64,000 nt of DNA from G963556115 sp963675945 (lineage in GTDB: Bacteria > Planctomycetota > SZUA-567), in NCBI GenBank assembly GCA_963675945.1, contig OY780932.1, positions 3,596,001 through 3,660,000 of the forward strand, written 5' to 3'. A program made the position numbers and the translations under genes. This document shows, in pieces, positions 1-9,061 of this stretch; within the stretch, counting starts at the first letter, position 1, and every line of letters starts with the position of its first letter. The notes under the pieces are model-generated. The model saw only the letters and a list, made by a program, of their open reading frames with translations, was not told the origin of the DNA and made no database searches.

Positions 1-2
1 CC

Positions 3-1145
3 GCCGCCGGAGTATATATCGACCAGGTTTTCGCCATGTCTCCCAAACAACAGGTAAGAGCAATGGAAGAAAAACGCGGAGAAGACGCCACCACCGCAAG
101 CACCCAGAGCTCACTCCTGACTATCTCCGCCGCAGCAAGCGCGGTCAAAAGCCAGATGACCTCATTCCGTTCCGGAAATCTAGCCTCAGCCATGTCCTCA
201 TCCTTCAGTTCCTCCGGCGCGACCTCGGCTCTCAGCGATATGGCCGACGCCAAGACCCTAGCTGCCGCCTACGAATCCGCGGAATACAATCCGGCTGCAA
301 CCGCGACCTACGGTAAAACCCAGGTCTGGGCGAACGGCTTCGGCGGGTTCGGCGAGCAGGGAACTACCGACGGCTCAACTGGCTATGACTTCTATAATGC
401 CGGAACCATGGTCGGTATCGACTACGCTTTCGCTCAGGAGTTACGAATCGGAGCCCTGCTCGGCTATTCCTACAATAAGACCGACGGTTACGCGAATTCC
501 GGTAACAGCACCGACAATATTATCCGCCTCGGCGCCTACGCCTCCTATAACTGGGATAACCTATTTATCGACCTCTCCCCCACCTGTGGGATCCACATAA
601 TCGATGCCAAACGCAACCTCAATACTGGAGCTACCGCAACTGGGGAACGCACCGGTGTCGACTTCAATATCAATACGACAATCGGTTACTCCTTCAAGCT
701 TCCGCAAGAAATTATGCTTACTCCCAGCTACAGCCTCGGCTACACCCTGTACTACGACCCCGAGTATACCGAGACCGGATCCGGAGTACAGAATAATAAC
801 TTCGCCAGCTTCACCTCCAACTCACTCCTGCAGGATCTGGGAGTACGCCTCGGACGGCTCTTTAGGCAGAGCGAGAACCTCGCCTTCCTCCCCGAGGTCT
901 GGGGCGGTTGGGAGGTCGAGTACCTCAATACCGGCGGTAATCGCAACTCGACCACCTCTGCAGCTTTGTTCTCCAATACCTATTCCACGTCTATGAACGG
1001 TATGGCAACCAACCGAGGATACTGGGGCGGAGGGCTTACCGCCCTGATCAACGACAATATCTCGGTCTTCGGACGTTACGACCAGAAGATCTGGGATAGT
1101 GGATACAACGTAGGTTTCAGTGCTGGGATTAAAATTATCTTCTAA
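3..1145 (+). CDS. Autotransporter beta-barrel domain protein, 5' end outside window
   Basis: The reading frame is open from base 3, so this is the C-terminal part (380 residues visible) of a longer protein. The first ~100 visible residues are low-complexity, rich in Ser and Ala. The rest (about residue 115 onward) has the alternating pattern of an outer-membrane barrel: WANGFGGFG, then Gly/aromatic strands such as MVGIDYAF and LGYSYNKTDGY. It ends in GFSAGIKIIF, with the terminal Phe typical of outer-membrane barrels recognised by the BAM complex. Known autotransporters use this barrel to anchor or expose an N-terminal passenger; the passenger lies upstream of the window, so the function is unknown. 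An ATG exists at 36, but there is no ribosome binding site and the frame continues upstream. It converges on the regulator gene at 1207. Confidence 0.8.
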   Translation, partial: AAGVYIDQVFAMSPKQQVRAMEEKRGEDATTASTQSSLLTISAAASAVKSQMTSFRSGNLASAMSSSFSSSGATSALSDMADAKTLAAAYESAEYNPAATATYGKTQVWANGFGGFGEQGTTDGSTGYDFYNAGTMVGIDYAFAQELRIGALLGYSYNKTDGYANSGNSTDNIIRLGAYASYNWDNLFIDLSPTCGIHIIDAKRNLNTGATATGERTGVDFNINTTIGYSFKLPQEIMLTPSYSLGYTLYYDPEYTETGSGVQNNNFASFTSNSLLQDLGVRLGRLFRQSENLAFLPEVWGGWEVEYLNTGGNRNSTTSAALFSNTYSTSMNGMATNRGYWGGGLTALINDNISVFGRYDQKIWDSGYNVGFSAGIKIIF

Positions 1146-1200
1146 TTTTCTATTCCTCAGACCCACTAATAAAAACGCTAGATTCATACATCTTAGACCA

Positions 1201-1232
1201 AAGGCCTTATATCTCTGAAGATATAAGGCCTT
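1201..1232. terminator. Perfect 13-bp hairpin between convergent genes
   Basis: AAGGCCTTATATC (1201-1213) pairs exactly with GATATAAGGCCTT (1220-1232) around a 6-base loop. It overlaps the last codons and stop of the response regulator on the minus strand and lies ~55 bases past the autotransporter stop. The position between convergent genes suggests a shared terminator. There is no strong U-tract on either side, so efficiency is uncertain. Confidence 0.5.
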
Positions 1233-1821
1233 CGCGTATGGCAAATTTTATCAAACCGGATGTATTGTGAATACCGGTTTTTCCCTTTATCTTCGCCCGA
1301 TGCGCCTCTACTGTTTTAAGGGCTATAAATAACTCATCCGCTATCATCCGATTAGTATACCCGGAAGCAATAAGTACCAAAACCTCCTTCTCCCGTGCCG
1401 ACAATTTACCGAGTTTATGATCTTTTTCCGGTAATACTCCGTAATAATCCCGAGCCACACCCGCGCATACATCCTTGATTACCTGTACAAACAGTGATGA
1501 ATCACTATTCTTGGTAATAAACGCACTCGCACCGGCGTTGAGTGCCGACGCAGCGGTATCGGCATCATTGTACACACTGAATACCAGTATTTTTATCTCT
1601 GGAAACTCATGGCGAATCCAGATTATCCCGTCACTACCACCTCCAAACTGGAGTGAATAATCCAGGAGAACCAGCTCTACCTCACCCTTCCCCAGATACT
1701 CTTTTACTGCTGGCATAGTGTCAACTATACCCACAACCTCAAACTCACCCTCCGCCTTCAGGCGTTCTGCCAGCAACTGACAGAGGATTTTATTATCATC
1801 TGCTATCAGAACCCGAATCAT
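1207..1821 (-). CDS. NarL/FixJ-type response regulator
   Basis: 204 residues. The receiver domain (about 1-120) has acidic D8-D9, the likely phosphorylation site D54 in VLLDYS, and the conserved Lys in FITKNS. The LuxR-type helix-turn-helix occupies about 139-200 (LSAREKEVLVLIASGYTNR). This is the usual length and order for the family, which binds DNA when phosphorylated. It lies 22 bases downstream of a HisKA_3-type sensor kinase on the same strand, so the two form a two-component system. Targets cannot be told from the sequence. The gene ends inside a 13-bp hairpin. Confidence 0.93.
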   Translation of the reverse strand: MIRVLIADDNKILCQLLAERLKAEGEFEVVGIVDTMPAVKEYLGKGEVELVLLDYSLQFGGGSDGIIWIRHEFPEIKILVFSVYNDADTAASALNAGASAFITKNSDSSLFVQVIKDVCAGVARDYYGVLPEKDHKLGKLSAREKEVLVLIASGYTNRMIADELFIALKTVEAHRAKIKGKTGIHNTSGLIKFAIREGLISSEI

Positions 1822-1843
1822 AATTTAGCGCTCCCCTCAATCC

Positions 1844-3334
1844 TCATAACCCGCCGGCATTATTCTGCACCGCCGCAGCTATAGTTACCTCCGTCCCTTT
1901 ACCGTGCTCTGTCTGAATCTTGAGGATGCCGCCAAAATACAATGCCTGCTGCTGTACACTCAAGAGGCCAAATTTATCAGGATAAGCTCTGCCGTCGGCG
2001 TACGGCTTCATCCCTTTGCCATTGTCGCTGACCGCGAAAAATATCCTCCCCGCCTCAGTCCACATTCTGAGCCTTGCAGTCTTGACTCCGGCATGTTTGA
2101 CAACATTCATCAACAGCTCGTGTGCACTACGGTAGAAGAATATACGGAGTTCATCACTCCCCGGTTCTGCCTCTAGGTCAAGCTCAGTCTCCACTACCAA
2201 CCCATACTCATCCAACATGTACTCAGCCAGCCACTCCAAGGTTGGTACAAGACCGTTTATATGCAGCCCGGGCGGATAGAGTTGCTTACAGAGATTTCTT
2301 GTCTGCTCCACCGTCTGATCCAGGATCTCAATCACCTTTGCCACCACGGGTGCTCTGTCTGTAATCGCCGAGAGTTCCATGCGTGCTATCGCTACCGACT
2401 GCCCCAGAGTATCATGCACCAACTGCCCCAAGCGCCGTCGTTCCTTGTTCTCAACCTGCCCCACTTCATACGCCAATCTGCGTAACTGCATATTAGCCTC
2501 CTCCAGATCCTTGGTACGCGCCACTACGCGATCCTCAAGCTCACGGTTGAGTGCTTCAATCCTGGCCTCGGCCTCCTTACGCTGGGTAATATCCCGCGAC
2601 ACCGCAACCGCAAAAGCATGCTGTCCGCTACAGACCAGAGAATTACTGACCTCGATCGTAAAGACATGACCATCTTTATGTAGCGCTTCCATCTCTATAA
2701 GCTGACCATCCAGCCCAGAGGCAGAACTCGCACTAAGCGCCAGATCTTTGAGCGTATTTTCAATAATAACTCTATGCGCCTCCCGTTGCTCTTCAGGCAT
2801 AAGCATAGTCACTTCTTTGCCCAAAATCTCTTCCTCGGTATACCCATACAATCTCTCTGCACCCTTATTCCAAAAGGTTATTCTCCCTCTACTATCAATT
2901 GTCTCTATTGAATCCAAGGTTGAATCGGTCAACAGCCGCAATCGGTCATTCTCCGCAACCAACTCCTTATTATCCTGCAGCGCAGAATCAACCGGAGCAA
3001 AAATAAGTAGCGGTATTTCTTGTTTATCGCCGATTAACGTAATAGCAAACTCTACATCAATACTTGTTGAACCAGCAACTTTTATCTGCATCACCCCAAC
3101 TTGCGCGGTAGCCAAGCCTAACTGTCTCCGCCACATCGCTCGAAGAGCCTCACGGTCAAGCTCTCTGACACTGACCTTGGAAAAATCAATCAACTCTGTA
3201 AAATCTAGACCAACAAGTTGATCCAGTTCTATATTGAGCAACTTACCAGCTTCAGAATTAGCACTAACTATACCGGGATTTCCCGGCTGCAACACGAGTA
3301 TCCCCGGAACCCGGCTGATTCGTTTTATTCCCAC
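1844..3334 (-). CDS. PAS-domain sensor histidine kinase (NarX/HPK7 type)
   Basis: About 496 residues from the GTG at 3334, preferred because GAAGGGG lies 7 bases upstream; the frame is open a little further to a TTG at 3352. There are two PAS-like regions (about 10-110 and 130-255); the second ends in the classic VSRDITQRKEAE. A coiled coil follows, then HisKA_3 with phospho-acceptor H307 (RRRLGQLVHDTLGQ) and a GHKL ATPase domain with VSDNGKGM. No membrane segment is visible, so it is probably a cytoplasmic sensor; the PAS domains might bind haem, flavin or a small ligand. Partner: the regulator immediately downstream. Confidence 0.9.
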   Translation of the reverse strand: MGIKRISRVPGILVLQPGNPGIVSANSEAGKLLNIELDQLVGLDFTELIDFSKVSVRELDREALRAMWRRQLGLATAQVGVMQIKVAGSTSIDVEFAITLIGDKQEIPLLIFAPVDSALQDNKELVAENDRLRLLTDSTLDSIETIDSRGRITFWNKGAERLYGYTEEEILGKEVTMLMPEEQREAHRVIIENTLKDLALSASSASGLDGQLIEMEALHKDGHVFTIEVSNSLVCSGQHAFAVAVSRDITQRKEAEARIEALNRELEDRVVARTKDLEEANMQLRRLAYEVGQVENKERRRLGQLVHDTLGQSVAIARMELSAITDRAPVVAKVIEILDQTVEQTRNLCKQLYPPGLHINGLVPTLEWLAEYMLDEYGLVVETELDLEAEPGSDELRIFFYRSAHELLMNVVKHAGVKTARLRMWTEAGRIFFAVSDNGKGMKPYADGRAYPDKFGLLSVQQQALYFGGILKIQTEHGKGTEVTIAAAVQNNAGGL

Positions 3335-3352
3335 ACACCCACCCCTTCTCAA

Positions 3353-3839
3353 TAAAGAAGCAACTCACAATTATTTAAACTCACTCACCTCTGATCTCCT
3401 CAAATATTGCATAATTTCCATAATAGCAAATGACTTGCCGTAACTCAACACTCTACTCAAATTCAAGGTGCATTTTTGCTATTTAATTATTAAATACTAT
3501 CACAAGCAAATTCCCAAAAATCTCTTTAGTTTTGTTTGTCCCAAATTAATCCATCAAAACGATAGGCATACTTACTAACAGCTAATTTTATCTCAAACTA
3601 ATCAAACACAATTTCATAATACAATTCTATGATGATGGTTATTCATATAAAACCCTATACATTTATAACCATTATCAACCCAAATTACCAAGCTGTAGAT
3701 TTACAACTGTATCTACAACTCACACTAAAACAGAAACTCTGCTACAGATCCATATCTGCCGCAGAGTTTTCATTAATACCAGCAATATTCAATATACTTT
3801 TTCCCCAAACTAAATAATTATATCCACTAAGTTTTACTA
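3353..3839. other. AT-rich intergenic stretch, no gene
   Basis: This 487-base spacer lies between the kinase start and the end of the urt operon. It should hold the kinase promoter and contains the urt terminator hairpin at 3734-3769. A 62-codon frame at 3629 has no ribosome binding site and no recognisable product. Confidence 0.6.
3734..3769 (-). terminator. Terminator of the urt operon
   Basis: AAACTCTGC (3734-3742) pairs with GCAGAGTTT (3761-3769), with an inner CAGAT/ATCTG helix. On the minus strand the hairpin is followed by CTGTTTTAG. It lies about 70 bases beyond the urtE stop, where an intrinsic terminator is expected. Confidence 0.6.
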
Positions 3840-4532
3840 TTATACAGAAAGATATGACGTAATCTTATCTTCGTTAATTGATCCCTTATAATCTTTATGA
3901 ATAAACCTACCAGACTCAATAACATACATCTCATCAGCAATATTGACTGTAAAGCTCAAAACCTGCTCGGTAACAATTATTGTAAGGTTCTTCATAACTT
4001 TAATATCATTTAGAATATGAGCCATATCTTTGATAATAGAAGGCTGTATACCTTCGGTCGGCTCATCCAGTATCAATACCTTTGGCTCACTTACCAAAGC
4101 TCTGGCAATAGCCAATTGCTGTTGTTGTCCACCAGAAAGATTACCACCCTTTCGTTTACGCATTTCCTGAAGTACAGGGAAGATACTATATACACTATTG
4201 AGTTGTGTCTCTTTATCCTCGGTATACTCCATTCCAGTAAAGATATTCTCTTCAACCGAGAGGGTAGAGAATATCTGTCTTCCCTGCGGAACATAGGCAA
4301 CACCAGATTTTACCCGCTGATGCGAAGGACAATTAGTTATATCCTTATCATTCAGGGTTATTGTTCCAGATTTTGCCTTATTAATACCGATAAGACTTTT
4401 CATCAATGTTGTCTTACCCATACCGTTTCGTCCCATAATCGCAACGACTTTACCCTGCTCAGCCTCAAAATCTATACCGTGGATTATCTCACTCTGTCCA
4501 TATGAAACGTGTAAATTTTCTACTTTTAACAT
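3840..4532 (-). CDS. urtE: Urea/short-chain amide ABC transporter ATPase
   Basis: 230 residues, LivF/UrtE family. Walker A is GRNGMGKTT, the ABC signature LSGGQQQQLAIARAL, and Walker B VLILDEPTEG. The stretch AYVPQGRQIFSTLSVEENI is characteristic of LivF/UrtE. It is last of five consecutive urt genes on the minus strand, with AAAGGTG before the ATG. With UrtD it would energise import through UrtBC at the inner membrane. Family knowledge indicates urea or short amides; the formamidase at the head of the cluster favours amides. Confidence 0.93.
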   Translation of the reverse strand: MLKVENLHVSYGQSEIIHGIDFEAEQGKVVAIMGRNGMGKTTLMKSLIGINKAKSGTITLNDKDITNCPSHQRVKSGVAYVPQGRQIFSTLSVEENIFTGMEYTEDKETQLNSVYSIFPVLQEMRKRKGGNLSGGQQQQLAIARALVSEPKVLILDEPTEGIQPSIIKDMAHILNDIKVMKNLTIIVTEQVLSFTVNIADEMYVIESGRFIHKDYKGSINEDKITSYLSV

Positions 4533-4562
4533 ATTATTACACCTTTAAACTATTGGTTAATT

Positions 4563-5306
4563 CTATTCACCCAAATATACCTCGATGACCTTTTCATTGC
4601 GTTCAACAAACTCCATAGGACCCTCTGCCAAAACTGATCCCTGATGCAAGACTGTAACCGTATGCGCAATCTCTCTGACAAAATTCATATCATGCTCAAT
4701 AATAAGTACAGATCTCTCTTTACAAATCTTATTGAGTAGCTTTCCGGTCTGCACACGTTCATCAACACTCATTCCTGCTACCGGTTCATCAAGTAAAAGA
4801 AGTTGCGGATCGGCAATCAACAACATTCCGATCTCCAACCACTGTTTCTGTCCGTGGCTCAGTAACTCCCCGGGAGTATCGAGTAATTTATCAAGAAAAA
4901 TCATATTTGCAATTTCATGAATTCGGCCAATCACCTCCTGATCACGTTTGAAAGTAAGGGCTCCAAAGACATTACGCCCTCTGGGATATGAAACCTCAAG
5001 ATTCTCAAAGACCGTCAATGTAGGGTATATTGAAGGGGTCTGAAACTTTCTGCCCACTCCAACCTTCACAATATCCTGCTCCAGCATATGCGTTATATCA
5101 TGCCCCATAAACTGGATCTTACCCTCGGTTGGCCTAGTCTTACCACAGATCAAGTCAAGCAGAGTAGTCTTACCCGCCCCGTTCGGCCCGATCACTACAT
5201 GTATTGAACCCTTTTCAACATAGAGCGCTACCTGATTCACAGCTTTAAAACCGTCAAAAGATACGGTCAAATCCGAAATCTCAAGTATATATTCCTTTAA
5301 ACTCAT
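4563..5306 (-). CDS. urtD: Urea/short-chain amide ABC transporter ATPase
   Basis: 247 residues, LivG/UrtD family. Walker A GPNGAGKTT, the UrtD-like phrase KVGVGRKFQTPSIYPTLTVF, signature LSHGQKQWLEIGMLL and Walker B LLLLDEPVAGM are all present. The LSHGQ signature in place of LSGGQ is a known feature of UrtD-type subunits. The start ATG has AAAAGGA upstream. It lies 30 bases before urtE and 47 bases after urtC in one operon. Confidence 0.93.
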   Translation of the reverse strand: MSLKEYILEISDLTVSFDGFKAVNQVALYVEKGSIHVVIGPNGAGKTTLLDLICGKTRPTEGKIQFMGHDITHMLEQDIVKVGVGRKFQTPSIYPTLTVFENLEVSYPRGRNVFGALTFKRDQEVIGRIHEIANMIFLDKLLDTPGELLSHGQKQWLEIGMLLIADPQLLLLDEPVAGMSVDERVQTGKLLNKICKERSVLIIEHDMNFVREIAHTVTVLHQGSVLAEGPMEFVERNEKVIEVYLGE

Positions 5307-5353
5307 AACATTTTCCTTTTTAACTTTGATATTAAGCGCTTATCGGCAGTAAC

Positions 5354-6502
5354 CTACTTTATAGGCTTAATCTCTTTTGCGTCAACTTTACGGTCAGATA
5401 TTCTGGCAAGCAATGGTTTTCCGTAATCCTCCACAATACCTGCAACACCTCGAGGAAACACCAGAGTAACGAGGATAAATATCGATCCCATCAACAACAT
5501 CCATAGAGCTGGAAATTCTTCGGAGAAGAAGGTTCTGCCGAAACAAACGATCAAGGTTCCATACACTGCACCAATAAGCGAATTTCTACCGCCTAGCGCA
5601 CAGAATATAACCATATAAATTGATGGTTCAATTGTAACCAACTTGGGCGACATAAAGCCTACGTTGAAGACAAACATCGCCCCGCCAATTGCCGAGATAA
5701 TACCGGCCAGAGTAAAGATAAACACCTTGATACTTGCAACGTCATATCCTGAGAAACGAACTCTATCCTCCATATCACGTGTCGCAATCAATAGTTTACC
5801 AAATTTAGTTCTGAGTACTATCTTCCCAATTATAATACAGATCAAAAGCAAGAGAACCGTAATAAAATAGAGAACATATTGTGCAGATATCGTTCTTATA
5901 TCCCAACCCAGGCAGGTACGCAAATCGGTAATCCCATTGATACCGCCGGTCCAGCCTTGCCGGGTAACGAAGAGTATCTCCATAATCCAACATAATGCCT
6001 GAGTGATAATCGCAAAGTATACCCCACTTACACGCCGTCTAAACATCGCCGTGCCGATAATAAAGGCCACAATTCCAGGCAGACCGATCATCATTAATAG
6101 AGTTATAGGAAAGCTCTTGAAGGGATACCAGATATATGGAAGTTCGGTAATCTGGTTCCAGTCCATAAAATCAGGAAGCCCAACGGTAGAGAGCGCTTTA
6201 ATCTGATCAGTACCCGCTTCATGAGCAATATTTACTGCAGCTTCAAGCTTGAGAAAAGCAGCCATAGCATATCCCCCGAGTCCCCAGAATACCCCCTGCC
6301 CCAGGCTGAGGATCCCCCCGTATCCCCAGCATAGGACAAGGCCAACAGCGGCAAAAGCAAGACTGAGGTATTTTCCCACCATATTCAGGCGAAACGCATC
6401 AAAGATTAACGGGAAACAAACGACCAAAACCAGTGCTAATATCAGCAGACTAATTGTTTCTGTCTTATTCCCGGTTATTTTATTGTTAAGAAAACTATTC
6501 AC
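5354..6502 (-). CDS. urtC: Urea/short-chain amide ABC transporter permease
   Basis: 382 residues with multiple hydrophobic segments from about residue 15 to 360, LivM/UrtC type. The phrases LCWGYGGILSLGQGVFWGLGG and RQGWTGGINGITDL are typical of the family. The start is a GTG with GAAAGGG 7 bases upstream. It forms the inner-membrane channel with UrtB. The C-terminal tail (about 355-382) is charged and cytoplasmic. Confidence 0.93.
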   Translation of the reverse strand: MNSFLNNKITGNKTETISLLILALVLVVCFPLIFDAFRLNMVGKYLSLAFAAVGLVLCWGYGGILSLGQGVFWGLGGYAMAAFLKLEAAVNIAHEAGTDQIKALSTVGLPDFMDWNQITELPYIWYPFKSFPITLLMMIGLPGIVAFIIGTAMFRRRVSGVYFAIITQALCWIMEILFVTRQGWTGGINGITDLRTCLGWDIRTISAQYVLYFITVLLLLICIIIGKIVLRTKFGKLLIATRDMEDRVRFSGYDVASIKVFIFTLAGIISAIGGAMFVFNVGFMSPKLVTIEPSIYMVIFCALGGRNSLIGAVYGTLIVCFGRTFFSEEFPALWMLLMGSIFILVTLVFPRGVAGIVEDYGKPLLARISDRKVDAKEIKPIK

Positions 6503-6545
6503 AGTTCAACCCTTTCAGATTTTATTAATTCGAATATAGTATTCG

Positions 6546-7487
6546 TTATTTTCTAATTTTATTTGCTACAAGTCCTTGCGGTCTAATCATTAATATGCCA
6601 ACAATAATCAGCAGCACAAATACTTTTGCCAACACCCCTGACAAGAAGAACTCAAGAATTGACTGAGCTTGCGCAATACTAAATGCAGACAATATCGTAC
6701 CGATAAGACTTCCTGCACCCCCAAAGACCACAACGATAAAGGTATCGACGATATACAAGGATCCCGCCGAAGGTGAAACCGAACCGATCGTAGTAAATGC
6801 CGCGCCGGCAATTCCCGCGATACCGCAACCAATTGCAAAACTGGTTCTATCGACCTGTTTGCTATTGATACCTACCGCATTTGCCATCGTACGATTTTGT
6901 ACTGTTGCTCTAACTCTAAGCCCCCAACGTGATTTAAAGAGCAAGATAAAGACAATAATGGTCATAATGATCGCCATTGAGAAGAGAAATAGACCGTTTA
7001 TCGGAATATCAATAGTATCTGTTGGAGTCCACGAACCCATCAACCAATCAGGCATAACGGCACTATCTTCTCTAGCACCAAAAATAAATCTTAGTAACTG
7101 CCTGATTATCATACTGACGCCCCAGGTTGCCAGCAGAGTATCGAGCGGACGTTTATACAATCTGCTTACTAGCAGAAGCTCAACAATATACCCGACAATA
7201 TATGCAACCAGAAAAGCGGCTAAAATTGCAAAAATGAAGTAATACTGTGTAAAATCTGGGATATAATTCGTAACCAAATCAGATAAAAATACTGTTGTAT
7301 AGGCACCAATGGTCAGAAATTCACCATGCGCCATATTTATAACCTTCATCTGCCCGAATATAATTGCTAACCCCAGAGCCATAAGCAAAAACACAGCAAA
7401 TAAACTCAAGCCTGAAAAACCTTGCATTATGAAGATACTGGTTAAATCTTCTGCACTATATCCATCAAACATATTAAAAATACTCAC
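6546..7487 (-). CDS. urtB: Urea/short-chain amide ABC transporter permease
   Basis: 313 residues from the GTG at 7487, chosen because AAAGGAG lies 8 bases upstream; the frame is open to another GTG at 7508 without a site. Hydrophobic segments run through the protein. LAIIFGQMKVINMAHGEFLTIGAYT and FVVVFGGAGSLIGT are LivH/UrtB hallmarks, and it ends with RPQGLVANKIRK. It pairs with UrtC. A hairpin separates it from urtA upstream, probably lowering its expression relative to the binding protein. Confidence 0.92.
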   Translation of the reverse strand: MSIFNMFDGYSAEDLTSIFIMQGFSGLSLFAVFLLMALGLAIIFGQMKVINMAHGEFLTIGAYTTVFLSDLVTNYIPDFTQYYFIFAILAAFLVAYIVGYIVELLLVSRLYKRPLDTLLATWGVSMIIRQLLRFIFGAREDSAVMPDWLMGSWTPTDTIDIPINGLFLFSMAIIMTIIVFILLFKSRWGLRVRATVQNRTMANAVGINSKQVDRTSFAIGCGIAGIAGAAFTTIGSVSPSAGSLYIVDTFIVVVFGGAGSLIGTILSAFSIAQAQSILEFFLSGVLAKVFVLLIIVGILMIRPQGLVANKIRK

Positions 7488-7591
7488 CGAACAATCTCCT
7501 TTATCCACATTTTTTTTACCGACTTGCTCAAGAGTGTTTTTGTCTGGATGCAGTATAAAAGCTCATACTCTGCGCAAAGTCTTACAATAAA

Positions 7592-7639
7592 TTCCCCTCA
7601 AAATATCTTTACAACAAGCAACAGTATATTTGAGGGGAA
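7592..7639 (-). terminator. Hairpin between urtA and urtB (attenuation or mRNA stabilisation)
   Basis: TTCCCCTCAAA (7592-7602) pairs with TTTGAGGGGAA (7629-7639). On the minus strand it follows the urtA stop by ~25 bases and is followed by TTTATTGT. Such a hairpin after a binding-protein gene commonly causes partial termination and protects the upstream mRNA, giving more binding protein than permease. The effect here is inferred. Confidence 0.6.
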
Positions 7640-7663
7640 AGCAGTTATTTCATGTATAACTTA

Positions 7664-8944
7664 TTATTTATAGCCTTCTGGGAATGGATCTGGTTCGATA
7701 AGTTCATCAGACTCAGCAATTACCTCAAACTGACCGTCAGCCAGCATTTTACCGATTTTTGCACGTGACCAGAGATGATGATTATCCGCTATTCGAACAT
7801 AGCCTTCTGGAGCTTCAGCAAATTCCACACCACCTGAAGCCGCAGCAATCTTATCTATATCAAAGCTTCCTGCCTTCTCTACAGTGAATTTCCACAACCA
7901 TGGACCAAGATAAGCGGCCTGAGTCACATCACCGATCACAGAATCCTCACCCCACATCTCTTTAAACGCCTTGACAAACTTGACGTTATTATCATTTGGA
8001 AGGCTCTGGAAATACTTCATACATGCGTAAAAACCTGCAACATTCTTACCCCCAACACCCAAAATTTCATCCTCGGTAGTAGAGATAGTAAGTAGCAACT
8101 TATGCTTTTTCGCGAGTGAAGCACCGGTAATTCCAGCTGCATTCAACTGTTTATACCAAGAAACATTTGAACCACCAACCACGATTGAGTAGATACAATC
8201 AGGCTTCTTGAGCTTGATCTTATTGATGAGAGAGTTGAAATTGGTGTGACCTAGTGGGTAGTATTCCTCACCAACAACCTTGGCATCCTTGAGATGCTTT
8301 TCGATGTGAATTCTAGCAATCTTATTACTTGTACGTGGCCAAATATAATCAGAACCGATCAAGAAGAATGTCCGACATCCCTGCTTATACGCCCAATCAA
8401 GCCCCCAGATAATCTGCTGAGTAGCTTCCTGTCCGGTGTAAATCACATTCTTTGAAGCCTCCAGTCCTTCATAGAATGTTGGGTAGTAAAGCATACCGTT
8501 TTCTTTTTCAAATACTGGAAGAACAGCCTTACGTGAAGCTGAAGTCCAGCAGCCAAATACAGAAGCGACCTTATCCTTTACCAACAACTTCTTGGCTTTC
8601 TCAGCAAATGTTGGCCAGTCACTCGCACCATCTTCCTGAATAATTTTGATCTTTCTACCCAGTACACCGCCCATATCGTTGATCTGCTTGATCGCCAGCC
8701 TTTCGGCTTCAACTGAACCAGTCTCTGAGATAGCCATAGTACCGGTTACTGAGTGAAGCTGACCTACTGTAACATAATCATCGCCGACTGCTAGTCCAGA
8801 AGTATTTACCACATCTGTCGGAAACTCTTTTAATCTTGGGTTTTTCCAATCATCTTCCGCAAAAACACCTGCCGTTAGAAAACATAGTACAAATACACCT
8901 GCAAACAATTTTGTCGGTATATTTTTAAAAATCTTATTTATCAT
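7664..8944 (-). CDS. urtA: Urea/short-chain amide ABC transporter binding protein
   Basis: 426 residues. A Sec signal peptide is clear (basic start MINKIFKNIPTK, hydrophobic core LFAGVFVLCFLTAGVFA, cleavage before EDDWK). The mature part matches the UrtA/AmiC/FmdD family: VGQLHSVTGTMAISETG, FGCWTSASRKAVLPVFE, GSDYIWPRTSNKI and DGASDWPTFAEKA. It is the periplasmic receptor delivering ligand to UrtBC. UrtA proteins bind urea and close relatives (FmdD) bind amides. With the adjacent formamidase and no urease visible, formamide or another short amide is a reasonable ligand. Confidence 0.92.
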   Translation of the reverse strand: MINKIFKNIPTKLFAGVFVLCFLTAGVFAEDDWKNPRLKEFPTDVVNTSGLAVGDDYVTVGQLHSVTGTMAISETGSVEAERLAIKQINDMGGVLGRKIKIIQEDGASDWPTFAEKAKKLLVKDKVASVFGCWTSASRKAVLPVFEKENGMLYYPTFYEGLEASKNVIYTGQEATQQIIWGLDWAYKQGCRTFFLIGSDYIWPRTSNKIARIHIEKHLKDAKVVGEEYYPLGHTNFNSLINKIKLKKPDCIYSIVVGGSNVSWYKQLNAAGITGASLAKKHKLLLTISTTEDEILGVGGKNVAGFYACMKYFQSLPNDNNVKFVKAFKEMWGEDSVIGDVTQAAYLGPWLWKFTVEKAGSFDIDKIAAASGGVEFAEAPEGYVRIADNHHLWSRAKIGKMLADGQFEVIAESDELIEPDPFPEGYK

Positions 8945-9061
8945 TATTAGTCCTTATTGTATAATTAAATTTATTGAGACGGGGAGTGCGTCGTTTTTCC
9001 AGTTAAGCCATAGCAGGTAAAGACAACGCGCTCCTCATTTTTTTATAACTTTTTAAAATAC
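8945..9061 (-). promoter_or_regulatory. amiF-urtA spacer with imperfect inverted repeat
   Basis: GGAGTGCGTCGT (about 8984-8995) and ACAACGCGCTCC (about 9023-9034) can pair with two wobble or mismatched positions. The spacer is 117 bases and lies between two genes of one probable operon. It may be a processing or attenuator hairpin. Confidence 0.35.

Noticed and set aside
822..1244. 140-codon minus-strand frame overlapping the autotransporter and regulator
   Set aside because: It lies antisense to a well-supported barrel gene and has no family resemblance.
3629..3817. 62-codon open frame in the spacer before urtE
   Set aside because: No start signal, and it overlaps the urt terminator hairpin.
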